Shown: in pieces, positions 11,926-23,027 of the stretch
How the letters are laid out: the number at the start of each line of letters is the position of its first letter
Position numbering within the stretch: the stretch's first letter is position 1
From: Cercophora sp. LCS_1
Taxonomy: Eukaryota; Ascomycota; Sordariomycetes; Sordariales; Lasiosphaeriaceae
Assembly (NCBI GenBank): GCA_036250225.1
Contig: JAPZLL010000018.1
Span: 310,001-374,000, forward strand
Direction of reading: 5' to 3'
DNA: 64,000 bases
Made by a program: the position numbers and the translations under genes
Notes under the pieces: model-generated
What the model was told of the DNA's origin: nothing
Database searches by the model: none
Seen by the model: the letters and a program-made list of their open reading frames with translations, nothing else

Positions 11926-13680
11926 CTAGCTCCGATCGGAATACCCATAGGTCGGCTGGAAGTCAGATCCAGGGGCACGAAGCACCTGCAGCCTGAACTC
12001 GTCCCATCTTGGAAGGGGCGCCGTTGTCCCGTAATGGCCCACGTCTGCGTCCCTCAGATCAGGCATGAGGTCTCCCCAGCCCTCAAAGTCGAGATCGGGA
12101 TTCGCGCGTACCAAGCCAACAACGTTCCATAGCTCTCCAATGTCAAAGTTGCAACGGGCAACGCGGTCGGGCCGCCCGCTTGCCATGCCCTTGACCATTT
12201 GGTACATGCCGTACTGTGAGATGATCTGAGTATTCCACCAGAGTAAACCAGTTGGCAAAACTCCGGGCCGGATTGCATGACTCGGACTGAGTTCGAATGG
12301 CGGCTTCCCGTATGGCCACGTCGCGCTGGACCACGCGCCGGAAGATCTCGGACGACTGCTCCGGGATTGGATCCCCGTCTAATATCATGGTGTCTGGCAA
12401 AAGAAAAACGGTGGTCAGTAAGCCCGAATCACGGTCAAGACGACGGGCAAGAGACTCACAGCAACCTTGGGAAACCTGGGAAGAAAATGAATCGCCGCCG
12501 AAGCCACAGAAAAGTGGTAACCCATGTGCAGAAGCCTCGATTCTTGGGCGGCATGGTGTAGAAAATCGGGCCCGGTGCGTTTAGGACTGATGCGCCGGAA
12601 GTAGGCTACCAGGCCACCGAGTTCGTCGGCGGTCGGTATCATCTACGGCCTCGGCCAATTCGATACGAGCGCGGGAACAAAGTCAGCCGGCCAGTTCTCT
12701 AAATCGTAAAAGGTTCGGATCGATGCAAGGTGGCCAATGGCCCTCGAGTCCTCAAGCACAAGCTCAAGCAGAGCGCGAGTGGCGGCTGCTGTAATCGAAT
12801 GTGGCTTTCCAGCATGGCTGTGTTAGCGACCTCTTCCTGGCAAGCTTCATGACGAAAGCACAACATACGACTGACGAAACATACCGCGCCCCAGCGTGTG
12901 TAATGCAAGTGCTGGTTCTGCCAGTTGACCCAATTGCTACCCTGACTGCAAATGTATGCCTGCAAGGCGTCGGAAGCCTCCGGGGGTTCGACCGTCTGCA
13001 GGGACTGGTCACACTTACAAGCCGCTGAAAGGTGTTGCTTCCCGACAGAGTGTCGCGAGTATGCCCGGAGGGAGACACAGGCGGTTCGCATGCGGAAGAG
13101 ACAAACGCCCTGGGCCCGAGATAGGCCCTTGTACCGAGTAAGGTTTCCCTTACCCCACTTGGCGCGCCGGATGGCCTTCGCCCAGTGGCAGATCACGGTT
13201 GTCAAGGAAAGCACTGTTAGCGCGCGCCTTCCATTTCGAGCCCAAAACCTCCCAGCGGCGTGCCATCTCTTGGTCGCGTCGCAGGGCGGCAACCTTCTTG
13301 ACGGTACGCGACTGCACTCGTGTGTTGTCAACCCAGCTCTGGCGACGGTGAGGTTGTCTGCGAGCATTCCGTTGCTCGAGATACGCCTGGCTGTCGTTAC
13401 GAAGACTCGTGGCCGCACGGTCGAGGATGGAGAGGGGATTGTTGGCAAGCTTTGCCTCGTCAACCGGTGTGCCTTCATGGTTGATTTTGCGGATCTGCCT
13501 GGCGTACTACGCGACCTCGGTGTCGTGCTTGCGAGCATGGATTGTCAGTGACCTCGTCTCGAGATAGACGTCAATATCAGCGATGTTGAGGTCCACGATG
13601 GGTGGCAGGAGACTCGCTGTCCTCCTCATCCAGAACACCGACGTCGAACAGGAGGAAGAGAATGGGCAACAGTGGACTCC
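11926..13680 (-). pseudogene. Decayed protein-coding gene with internal stops
   Basis: On the minus strand a protein-like sequence can be followed with interruptions. It begins around VYLETRSLTIHARKHD, meets TAG, resumes with YARQIRKINHEGTPVDEAKL and runs through a basic helical segment. After at least one frame change it continues with LLELVLEDSRAIGHLASI and a second in-frame TAG near 12646. It resumes as MIPTADELGGLVAYF, and then, after a probable intron and another frame change near 12250, ends FEGWGDLMPDLRDADVG and a stop at 11926. The two TAG codons could come from CAG by C-to-T change. No family was recognised. It could instead be two or three small genes, but the shared strand and smooth composition favour one broken gene. 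Confidence 0.45.
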
Positions 13681-14530
13681 CTTGAGGCACCCCAATATTT
13701 ACCCAATAGGGAGATTATATAATATAGACAAGAGATGGGGGCCTTAATAGCCGTATTCTTCGGTGGCGAAACTCTCGGCCTATTGTAACTTGAAGTTGAA
13801 GGGTCATCATGGGGTTCCTTTGGCCTCTGCTCTAAGTTGTGGCTATGGAGTCCTTGGTTAACCCTAACACAGCACTGAGAGAATCTTTGAATATGGATGA
13901 TTAAAGCTGATCGGTCAGTCATATAGCAATCAAGAAAAGTTTACATGGATCAACAACATCCAATCCAAGCACTCAGCCTCGTTTGGCAGACAGTTCCCGC
14001 GCGCCATCGGGGGTGGGCGTATCCACTCTGCTTTGGGTGGGGCGTGACGTTATGGGAAGCAAACGGAGTGAGACAGTTTGTGTTGCTCTTTCCCTGCGAG
14101 TTGAGGCCTTGGACAGTTAGAAAATTGCCTTAGACCTGGCTTCTGTGTATTTAATAGGGCGGAGCCCTGGTCACGTAACAGCTGCTGAAATCACACTGAC
14201 GCTTGTTCGCGCCCATTTGAAGCGAAGTAAACAATGGTCCTTTGATCCGCTTGGGAGACAATAGTCTAAACAATGCCGTCTTGAACAGCGGTGTGCCAGG
14301 AAAAGAGACAGCTCCAGGCAATTCATTGTGTCATGTGACAGCTGTCGGACAGGGAACAGTGTTGCCTTTGGTCCGGAAGGCGCGATGTGCAAGACCACAA
14401 GGAAGGCACACAGGCCGCTTCAACTCAAAATCTTCCAAAAGCCAGTAGGGCAACTTGCTCTCCTCCCTTCCACCATTACCAACGTCCAAATCCATTAGCC
14501 ACGTCGACTACTCCCACCACCTCAGCAGCC
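13681..14530. other. Intergenic DNA upstream of the SRR1-like gene
   Basis: A short AT-rich patch near 13700-13735 contains TATATAATATA. No gene is seen. The last 150 bases before 14531 are pyrimidine-rich, as expected for a fungal 5' leader. Confidence 0.4.
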
Positions 14531-15992
14531 ATGGCCACGCGCGCAGGCGGCTCCACCGGGGACATGTCCCTTGACGACGATTATTTCGAATCTTGGGACT
14601 CTGAGATGGACTCCGAAATGGACTCTGAGTGCTATTGCTGCTGCTCCGACTGCGAATCCGACGCCGACAGCTTCGTCTCGGAGACTGACGTTAATTTCAA
14701 CTTTCTGCACGTCAATCCGGTACACGTCAAACGCCTTGACAATACCAGGCAGTCGCCCGAGAGCCAATCGCTCACAAGCCAATCTCCCGTCGCAGCGAGC
14801 CATCCGTCAAGCGAGGAGCCTGCTGAGGTCGCACTGACAAACGCATCCTCGATCGAACCCGTGACTTTTATCCCCCAGAACCCCAGAGATCGTGCTGTCA
14901 TCCGCGAGATCTACCAGTCCGGGACCAAATTCTATGACAGAAAGACCCTGCAGTACCTGGCAGATGTTTTTGATGCCTGGGCTGCTGCGCCAGAGGACAA
15001 CACGACCAAGGCCATTCTCACCGACCTTCTCGGCGACAAGTACGAGATTAGCAACGAGACCGGACAGGACCCCCACGTCCCAGAGTCTCCTCACACCCTC
15101 GAGCGCTTGTAAGTGGCCCTGTGCGTGTTTCCGACGTAGCTAACCACCTTTGCAACAGCAAAGCGAGGCCCCTTGTCCACTATATGACCTACAACCGCAT
15201 GGCGCGTCTCGGGTTCGGTCGATTCGGCTCCAAGCGCTCCCCGTTCCGCGTCTTCCAGCCTATGGGAATACACTACGCTGCCGAATGGCGCGATCCGGAC
15301 ACCAAGGAAGTCGATGCACCGCCCGAAGGCGACCTGCAAGGCTGGACGTTTAGCCGCTTCCGTCGCGAGTACCGCCGGTCCGTCAAGAAATGGAAGAAGA
15401 AGAAAGTTTTTGAGGCGATCAAGGCTTGCCTGGAGCAGAGAAATTTGAGGGGCATCAACAAGGTTGTCATGTTCGGCGGCGGCACGATGACGAGAGACTA
15501 CGGCGAGACCTACACTACTCGCAGCTTTAATCAACATGGCTTGGTTGTGCTGCTTGGCCGGCTGCTTGCAAAGTACAACCCGCATGCGACGATCCAGTTG
15601 TTTGCGCAAGACCCTTCCTATGGCGGCTTCGACAACCAACTGCTCGAGGATCAGGGCATCAAGGTTCTTCACGACCCGCGTGGGTTCCTCGAGGTTGACG
15701 AGAACACGATTGTCCTTTCCTTCTACTTTATTCCCACCCACAGCGTCCTTGTCGACCTGACGCGGCCAGCGGTTTTCATCTGCAACTCGTCCCCCAGAGA
15801 GTAGGTACCCTGTTCTCCTTCTGTGCTGTTGCTGATTGTTTATTTAGGCATTTGGAGCCCAGGGTTCTAGAGATGCGGGACAACGAGTATGATGCCACTG
15901 CTATGCCTGGAGACGACCGATTCGCGGAAGACGCAGAGGTGCTCATTCGCAAGAATATTGGTGTAAAAGCCAAGAAGAAGCGAAGTGCATGA
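14531..15992 (+). CDS. SRR1-like domain protein
   Basis: Three exons (14531-15108, 15159-15800, 15848-15992) give 454 residues. Introns are GTAAGT...GCTAACC...CAACAG (50 bases) and GTAGGT...TTTAG (47 bases). The N-terminal 90 residues are acidic and Ser-rich with a CYCCCSDC cluster. The C-terminal half has the SRR1-like fold: a helical region rich in Lys (VKKWKKKKVFEAI), the signature strand-loop INKVVMFGGGTMTRDYG, and later IQLFAQDPSY and a final strand block. SRR1-like proteins relate to plant SENSITIVITY TO RED LIGHT REDUCED 1 and yeast Ber1; their biochemical role is not settled. The frame extends upstream of 14531, but the Met in a CAGCCATGG context was chosen because upstream residues look non-coding. 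Confidence 0.8.
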
Positions 15993-16278
15993 TTTGTAAG
16001 ATGGATCAGGCGGGATAAAGAGAGATTTGAGATGTCTGTATCTCCGTGGATTTTGATGACACGATGATCTGTAGCCTGCTGAGGAAATGAACTGCTTAAG
16101 GCTGTTGAAAGAATTTGTCTTGATGGCTTGATGCCACTCGACGTCTGTAATGACAATGATTTTCAAGTAACCTGGAATTAGACTTAGTCTCATCTAGCCG
16201 CCGTCCATGCATCTCATCGGTTCAAGGCCCCCCAATCAGTAAACCCAACCATCGCCCTCTTCAACCCCTGGACTTGAC

Positions 16279-18125
16279 TCAAACCTCCCTCCGTCTAAAA
16301 ACAAGCTTGAAATCATGCACCAGCCAAAACGCAGCATCAAACAACTGCACCGGCGCATGTGGAACCGCCAACGAAACATCAAACCGCCTCAAAATCTGTC
16401 TTCGCATCAGCTTTCATTCATCCACTCACCCGCTCTGCATCTCCCTCCAGCAAGAAAGAAAGAAAGAAGAAAGAACGAACCTCGACAAAAATCTTATCCA
16501 ACTCCACCCCCGCAATCCCCCTCCCCAAACACCCAAACCTCCCAAACCCAAACGCAAGCTCCACCGTCGCCGCCATTTCCTTTAGCCTCGTCTCATCACC
16601 ATCCTCACCCGTCCGCTGAAACCACCTTTCCGGTCTAAACACGTCTGCATCCTCCCCAAACACTTCCTTGCGCCGCATCATGTGCACCGTGTTCACGGCA
16701 ACTTGCGTGCCAGCTGGTAGATAGTAGCCGTGGATATGCACGCCTCCTTTGGGCACGCAGCGGCCGTTCCAGCCTGTTGAGGGCGGGTAGAGGCGGATGT
16801 TCTCTTTGATGACGGATTGGAGGTAGGGGAGGGTGCGGGCTTCGGCCGAGGTGATGGGCGCGCTGATTTTGCGGGTGGCGATGGCGGTATCGATTTCGTG
16901 GCGGAGTTTGGCCAGGGAGGTTGGGTTTGACAAAAGGCAGAGGAGAGTTGTGCGGATGGCGGTGGCGGTTGAGTCGGAGCCTGCTATTCTTTTTTTTTTT
17001 TTTGAGCGGTTAGTGATGTGGGAGGGGAGGGGTGGTGGAAGGGAGGGAGGGAGGACACACAGTTCAAGCAAGAAATTGGTGGTCAGCTCATCGCGCGTCA
17101 TACCCTGCCGGATGTGTGATTCCAGCATTGAGTTTCGTTGCGGGGCGTGAGGGGCCAGGTGGGCGTCTACGTGGTGGTTCGCCAGGCTGACTTGTCAGGT
17201 AGTTGATGTGAGCGGAGTGGAAGCCGACAAACCTGATCATTTTCCCAAAACCCGTCGTGTCGCCCTCTTTTGGGAGCAGCAGTTTCAACGGCCACGCCTT
17301 GAGATACTTGTCCATCTTGGGCATGGTAAGTAGCACAGCCAGGACGGGAAAAAAACCGTCGTTGATCTCGAGGTATTTGTACATGTCCTCGTCGTTGGCG
17401 ATAAATCCCATCTGCTCGCCCCATGCTATCTGGCTAATGGTGTCGATGGCAAAGTACATGGCCTTGTGCGCAAAGTCGACGGGTCGGTAGTCTGTGTCGG
17501 TTGAAATGTAGTTGCGCTCGATCAGGTCGATGAAGTCGCCGAGGACGTGGTCGACGTGTTGTTCGATGAGGTCGTGGCGGGCGTACTGAGTAGGTAGGTT
17601 GTCAGGACCATTCCAGCGCTTCCAACCACATGCACTGCAAAAATAGAGAGAGAAAGACATACGCCAGGTGTCAACTTGGCCTTGAGCTTGACTCTCTCTG
17701 CGTCGTCGCTCATGGTGAAGATGCTGTCGTTGGGCGTGATTTTGGACGGTTTGTACCAATCGCCCTTGGTGAATTCCGACCGCGCCCCGTTGATGAGCCG
17801 GTATGTGTCTGCGTCGCCATACATGACCAGGTCCGGACCGATGCGCATGAGGGGGCCTACATGGTGAGTATCACCACTGTGGAATGAGGAGAGACGCACC
17901 GTATTCCGTTTGTATTTCGTCTAGCTCAAAGCTGATGCGTCCTTTCCCGGCGAGTCGGGCGAGGGGGAGGTTGGTGAGTGAATTCCAGAAGGGGCCGGGG
18001 ACGTGGCGAAGGCGGTACCATGATTGGAATTCGCGGATGATGAGCGTCAAAATGAAGATGCTAGATATGGTGATTGCGAGACGGGTGACGTTAATTGCGT
18101 CCAACGAGGTCTCCAAGAGGGCCAT
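16279..18125 (-). CDS. Cytochrome P450 (pisatin-demethylase-like)
   Basis: Six exons (18125-17900, 17856-17663, 17585-17233, 17186-17061, 16988-16481, 16395-16279) give 507 residues; every join keeps phase. The N-terminus is a membrane anchor followed by the Pro-rich hinge RLRHVPGPFW. P450 landmarks are the I-helix AGSDST (about 303-307), the ExxR motif in KENIR (Glu362, Arg365), FRPERW, and the haem loop FGFGRFGCLGRG with Cys at about 453. The N-terminal half (GPLMRIGPD, FTKGDWY) resembles the fungal pisatin demethylase group. It is probably an ER-bound monooxygenase with an unknown substrate, and no biosynthetic cluster is evident nearby. One acceptor (before IAGSDS) follows a long A run, an atypical tract. 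An in-frame start nine codons upstream exists. Confidence 0.88.
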
Positions 18126-18375
18126 CTTGCCGGTTACCTTGCGTCGGTACAATGTGATTGTTGAGATGTTGGACGTTCAGCTTGCGTTATCTTTTGTACC
18201 CCGCACAGATCGAGTTGATGCAGCGAGTATGCATTGCCACGCTCCATTGCATTTTGGGACACATGCATGAGGCAGAAGGGTATGTGCGTGACCGGGGTTG
18301 GCAATCCCATCCCAAAAAAACACAGGCTCAATCACGATGTTCATTGTCGACTTTTTGTTCAACTACAGAGCAGAC

Positions 18376-21150
18376 TCATACTTCGCCCTCCTTCCACCAT
18401 GTCCCGGCTCTCTTATATCCCCTCCTCTCATTACTATCCTTCACCCTCTCAGCGCCCTCCCCAAGGTCCAAAGCATAAAACGCAGCCCCAGCCAACGTCC
18501 TCGGATCAACCGGTAAATCGGGCCATTTGACTAGCAAACTCCCGCCCAAAACCATCACCATCGCGCCCAAGATCACTAGTGCCAGATACGTACACGTGGT
18601 ATGCGTCCCAAAAGTCTGCGTCAATGCATATGGGATATTCGCCAGCAAAACGGGCAATAATTCAGCCAGGACAGCCATCACCCCTGCAGCGAGTAGTAAC
18701 CACTGTCTGTTTTTGACAGCGTTGTAAATCCCCGAGAAAGCATTGGTTGGAGGAATGAGGGTGGCGTTGACAGGCAATAGGAACGGCGAGAGAGACGCCA
18801 CACTAATAAAAAAGGAACCCCAGAAGAGGGAAAAGATGCTGCCCAGAGCTGCAAACAGGAATTTGACGCCAAAGGTTTGGCTGTCCATGAAGAGTTCAAA
18901 GGGTGTGTCGCCTCGCGAGAGGTGGTAATATGCCAGGAGACTGATGAGGCCGAGGAGGAGCAGGATGAAGGTCGTTCGGCAGGTGTAAGTCAGCGCAGGG
19001 AATGGAGATCGGTGGGCTTGGGGAGGAGGCAGTTTTGGGCTGCTTATTGTTGTTGATGTTGACGTCAAGGGCCAGGTTGGAGTGGGTTCGTCCCAGTTGG
19101 GTATGATCGCAGCGTCTAGAATATCTTTCTCGGTGTCGTGTGGGATAGGACCCAGGTGGAAGCGGCCCGAGCGAAAGACGCGGTCCAGCTCAGCTTCGGT
19201 TGGTTTGTTCATTTGTGCGAGGCGAGCTCGCAGGTCGGGATGACGGGAAAGAATGGCAATATCTGCCAAGCTCCAGGGGTTGTGATCGAGTCCGGTGTCC
19301 CAGCGGTGGAGACAAGTGGCGAGGGCTATCATCAGCAGAAGCATAATCACCATGACAGCTATCAGAATCCGGGCTGGCCATGGAGACACGCCAACGGCAA
19401 TGGCACAACCAGATATCGATAGGTGCGAACAGACACCGTGAACTTTGACCCCAATAGCCTCGGCTGCCAGTGGCGCCATGAGCCATGACAACAGCATCAG
19501 AGTCGTGGTCAAGAACGGCACCGGATGTCCGTCCAAGAGCTGTTTGGCAGGAGTGACAATGGAGAGGATACCTCCATAACGCAGAATCAGCGTGTCAGGT
19601 CCTGGTGATCCGCCGTCCCGGGCGAGGGCCTGGAAGGGCTGGAAGAGCTTGGCGTTCAAGTCGATGACGGCGATGGGAAGCGCCAAGATGACCGCGAAAA
19701 GCGTTGGAAGAAAGGTGCCGGCAAAGTATTCAGCCGGGGCCAGGGCTGGAAAGATGCGAGTCCCGTTGTCGTTGCTTGGATTCACCGTCGGCGTCGGTGC
19801 TAATGTCAGTGACACAGTCGTGGGCGTGCCATTAATATTAGTAGTGATTATGGTTGTGAATGGCCAGGCCGATGTTGAAACACGCGTCATTGTTGTGGTT
19901 TTGCCGCCCGTAGTGGTGACATAAGCCGGTGGTGTTGATGTTAAGGTCAGAGTCTGGCCTCCAGTGACAGTCGTGATGGTTGTTGGCTGAGGCGTCACTG
20001 TGACTCTCGTCCCCCCAATCACTGATACCAATGTCTCCGTCACGGCAGCCAGTGACTCAGCGGGAGCAATGACTGCCACCAGTGTCACAGGGACACCGCC
20101 CGTCGTCAGCACCACAGTCTCCGGCGGCCTCGACTGCACCATGGTAACCAGAGACCTGTCCACAGTGCTGACCATTGTCTGCACCGGCGCGAAGACAGAC
20201 GTGACAACAGCCCCATCACGAGTCACCACAGCTGTTGTCGGCTGCAAGGTGGACATGATAGTCAAGACCGTAGCTTCAACAACACTGACGACCGTTCGAG
20301 GCGGTGGAGTTGTCACAACCGTACTCAGCGACGCACCCAACGTGGTAACAACCGTCTGCAGCACCTCTGTCTCCGGCACCACATTCTTGACCCCGAACTG
20401 GGCATCCGTCGGTTCAGGGGTTTCGGTCAACACAATTGTCGGATCGGCCCCGAGTCGGACATAATCTGTCGATCCACGCACGACCGGCTCTGTGCTTGTC
20501 GTTGCGGCAGTCGTGTCATATGAGATCCACACGCTGTTGACGGGAATGATCTCCTGCGTGATAGGTACTGTGGCCTTGGCCTTCTTTGGCTTCTTCCCTG
20601 CAACAAAACCGTCCAATGCAGCCGTGACGAGTATCGTGACGGGTTCGGTGTAGTCGGGGCCGAACTGGACGGCGGTAAAGATGTCAAGGGATGTCGCTGG
20701 AAGCCCGGGGCCCACGGGAACAAGATCCAACTGGACGGTCTGCGTGGAGTCCACCGGGTCTGCTGGTGCCGCTGGTGCCACTACAACGAGGGTCGGGGTG
20801 TTCTCAGTGGGGGCAGGACTAAACTGACCGACGGGCATCTCGAAAATGGGCGCTGCGGGTGTTGGCACTGCGGGCGTCGGTCTCCCCACCGCCATTGTGC
20901 TGATGTTGAAGAGTGATCCATCCCGTCGCTGCACCCTCGGGGTCGCAATGTCGAAAGCGCGCGCCATCCTGGACCGTCGTCGACCATCGATATACGCCGA
21001 GTCGTCGCTATCGGGCATCAAGCCATATAGTACCGTAACGGCAGTGATTGCCGCCGCCAACAGCATCATCTGGGCCAGCAAAAAAGGCCATCTCAACGGC
21101 ACCGGCTTGTATCCGCGACGACTCCGTCGAAAAGAGTTGTCGTCGTCCAT
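18376..21150 (-). CDS. DUF3433 multi-pass membrane protein with Thr/Val-rich stalk
   Basis: A single exon of 924 residues from the chosen Met (MDDDNSF). The frame continues 41 codons upstream to another Met, but members of this family usually begin just before the conserved YKPVPLRWP segment. The order is as follows: a first membrane helix; a long outside region (about 70-440) very rich in Thr, Val, Ser and Pro with repeated TVVTT/TIVTT-like units; a DUF3433 block (FLPTLFAVILALPIAVIDL, KLFQPFQALAR, two more helices, HNPWSLADIAILSRHPDLR); a cytoplasmic linker; and a second DUF3433 block (FGVKFLFAALGSIFSLFW, PPTNAFSGIYNA, PVDPRTLAGA). The domain is common in filamentous ascomycetes and its function is unknown. 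It is probably a plasma-membrane or wall-facing protein, with the stalk likely O-glycosylated. It is divergent from the protease gene. Confidence 0.87.
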   Translation of the reverse strand: MDDDNSFRRSRRGYKPVPLRWPFLLAQMMLLAAAITAVTVLYGLMPDSDDSAYIDGRRRSRMARAFDIATPRVQRRDGSLFNISTMAVGRPTPAVPTPAAPIFEMPVGQFSPAPTENTPTLVVVAPAAPADPVDSTQTVQLDLVPVGPGLPATSLDIFTAVQFGPDYTEPVTILVTAALDGFVAGKKPKKAKATVPITQEIIPVNSVWISYDTTAATTSTEPVVRGSTDYVRLGADPTIVLTETPEPTDAQFGVKNVVPETEVLQTVVTTLGASLSTVVTTPPPRTVVSVVEATVLTIMSTLQPTTAVVTRDGAVVTSVFAPVQTMVSTVDRSLVTMVQSRPPETVVLTTGGVPVTLVAVIAPAESLAAVTETLVSVIGGTRVTVTPQPTTITTVTGGQTLTLTSTPPAYVTTTGGKTTTMTRVSTSAWPFTTIITTNINGTPTTVSLTLAPTPTVNPSNDNGTRIFPALAPAEYFAGTFLPTLFAVILALPIAVIDLNAKLFQPFQALARDGGSPGPDTLILRYGGILSIVTPAKQLLDGHPVPFLTTTLMLLSWLMAPLAAEAIGVKVHGVCSHLSISGCAIAVGVSPWPARILIAVMVIMLLLMIALATCLHRWDTGLDHNPWSLADIAILSRHPDLRARLAQMNKPTEAELDRVFRSGRFHLGPIPHDTEKDILDAAIIPNWDEPTPTWPLTSTSTTISSPKLPPPQAHRSPFPALTYTCRTTFILLLLGLISLLAYYHLSRGDTPFELFMDSQTFGVKFLFAALGSIFSLFWGSFFISVASLSPFLLPVNATLIPPTNAFSGIYNAVKNRQWLLLAAGVMAVLAELLPVLLANIPYALTQTFGTHTTCTYLALVILGAMVMVLGGSLLVKWPDLPVDPRTLAGAAFYALDLGEGAERVKDSNERRGYKRAGTWWKEGEV

Positions 21151-21836
21151 GGCTCCGACATGCCCAAGCTCCTTTCCAGCCCAAACCAGGGGCACTAGGC
21201 ATAAAACCCCAATAACAACCCAACAGTGGCAAACAATGAATAATAGTAGGATCCGCGATTGACTCAGCAACATGCACAGCCAAGCAGGACCAAGCCTATC
21301 TCAACCACACAAGACTTGGCTGGCTTGGCTTGACACCGCCGATGCAGAGCATGGTGCAAGAGCATGGTGTTGAATGCAACAAAAATGGAATGCCACCCGT
21401 CCATTTTTTTTCCCCCTCTATGTCACGCGTGGTCGACAGGAGAAAAAATGGAGGGGCTGCTGCGCCTCAACGGTGATCGAATCCCGTCGCGTGGTGGGCG
21501 GATGCTCCTGCCGATTCAGCCTCAGCTCGACGCCAGTGCATCGGCCTTCCAATCAATCGGTTCCAGCGCAACACCACGTTTTAAGCTCCGGCCTATCAGA
21601 GTGCGTAGCGTCAATTCCCAAGATTGCTTGGTTTCTCTCGGGACCACGACTTACCAGCATAATTCCATTGCCATTTCGTTGTCAGTCTGCACGTGAAAGG
21701 GGAGCCATCAAACATATCAACCAAATCGCCCTCCGGTTTCGCGCCAGTCTCTCCTTTTTTTTTTTTTTTTTTTTTCAACCACGGCATGTCATTCATTTCA
21801 ACTCATCCGGGTCCAGCTCTGTGCTTCTTCGCCAAA
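21151..21836. promoter_or_regulatory. Divergent promoter region (DUF3433 gene / serine protease)
   Basis: This stretch separates a minus-strand and a plus-strand gene and must hold both promoters. It contains a direct-repeat patch (TTGGCTGGCTTGGCTTG near 21313) and an 18-base poly-T tract at about 21756-21774, just upstream of the protease start. No specific factor site was identified. Confidence 0.4.
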
Positions 21837-22978
21837 ATGCATCTCCCTCTCCTTCTATTATTCCTCCCTCTCGCCACAGCATTCACAATCCCCGCCATCT
21901 TCACCCGCCAACAATCCGTCTGCCTCCCACCCAACCCACCAAAACTGGTCTACATCCCCTTCCCCCAGCTCGAAAAGCTCAACGCGCCCAAACTCCCACC
22001 CCTCATAAACTCCACCATCCGCCTCCCGTCCTTCCGACCCAAAACCTCCAAATTCCTCCTCCGCCCGGCAACCCTCAACTTCACCGACCCGCACCTCAAC
22101 CTCTTCACCAAAATCGCCCCCAACGCAACCCAGCTCTTCCTCCGTCGCCAAGTCGCCCCTTCGTCACGGGATGAATACCCATACAATTTAATGGGCAAGG
22201 TGATCATGCGCTCTGGGCCACGAACGGACGAGTGCACTGGCACCCTAGTGGGGACGAGGATATTTGTGACGGCGAACCATTGCGTTTCGAACCGCACGGG
22301 GGGCTGGAACATGGAGTTTGTTGCTGGCTTTGATGGGTTAAGTGGGAATGGAGAGGTGGTGGGCGCGAAAGAGTGTTTTGGGATCGGGAAGACGGAGGAT
22401 TTGGTCAAGGGTGGCGTGTTGGATGGGAGGGATTATGTTGTTTGTGTGATGGAGCGGGGATTAAGTGAAGATGTAGGGTATTTAGGGGTTGATGCGCGGT
22501 TTGATGACGGGGGGTATCGGGGGAGGACTTGGATCAGCGCTGGGTATCCTGGGTAAGTGCCGTCCTTTTTCCTTCTTCTGGGTTTGACCTGAACCTCTGG
22601 GAAGTCGGTGTTGGGCCACTAGAACGTTAGCTAACTGACTGGTGTAGCAACTTTCAAGATGGCAAGGTCCTAACCCTTGAGGACAGAGTGGTGATTAGGG
22701 AGACCAAGGCTACGGCTGATAAGGGGCTGACGATGGTTTCGGACCCGTATGTTGATCACGGATGGTCGGGTGGTCCGCTGTTTGGCGTGACGACTGTTGG
22801 TGGGGAGGACTATGCTTTCATGATTGCCGTTGTCAGTGCTGTCCGCACTGTCAGTCTTCATGATAGCATCTTTACATCGGCGTTGCACAGTGGTGGGTAT
22901 CGGCTTGCGTTGTTGTTGAAGCATGCGAGGTGTGCTTGGGGTCTCACCCCGGAGGAACTGGACGGGTGTCGTCGATAG
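21837..22978 (+). CDS. Secreted trypsin/V8-like serine protease
   Basis: Two exons (21837-22552, 22648-22978; 95-base intron GTAAGT...CTAACTGAC...TAG) give 348 residues. A signal peptide (MHLPLLLLFLPLATA) is followed by a basic, Pro-rich pro-region of about 100 residues. The catalytic part has the chymotrypsin-fold triad: His148 in VTANHC, a likely Asp199 in GRDYVV and Ser279 in GWSGGPLF, with the oxyanion glycines in place. Cys133 before TGTLVG is consistent with a pairing across the active-site His region. The closest general type is the glutamyl-endopeptidase/V8-like S1 group. The long Pro/Lys/Arg pro-segment suggests it is secreted as a zymogen. Substrate preference is not readable from the sequence. 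Confidence 0.85.
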
Positions 22979-23027
22979 CATGATATTGTTGACCATTGGA
23001 TGTAATCGTAATAACTGGCCTCCAGTA

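Noticed and set aside
12952..13551. Plus-strand frame of 199 codons
   Set aside because: Opposite to the decayed minus-strand gene; no start context, domain or composition supports it.
21440..21500. GGTGATCGAATCCC resembling a tRNA T-arm
   Set aside because: No matching acceptor, D-arm or anticodon stem could be paired around it.
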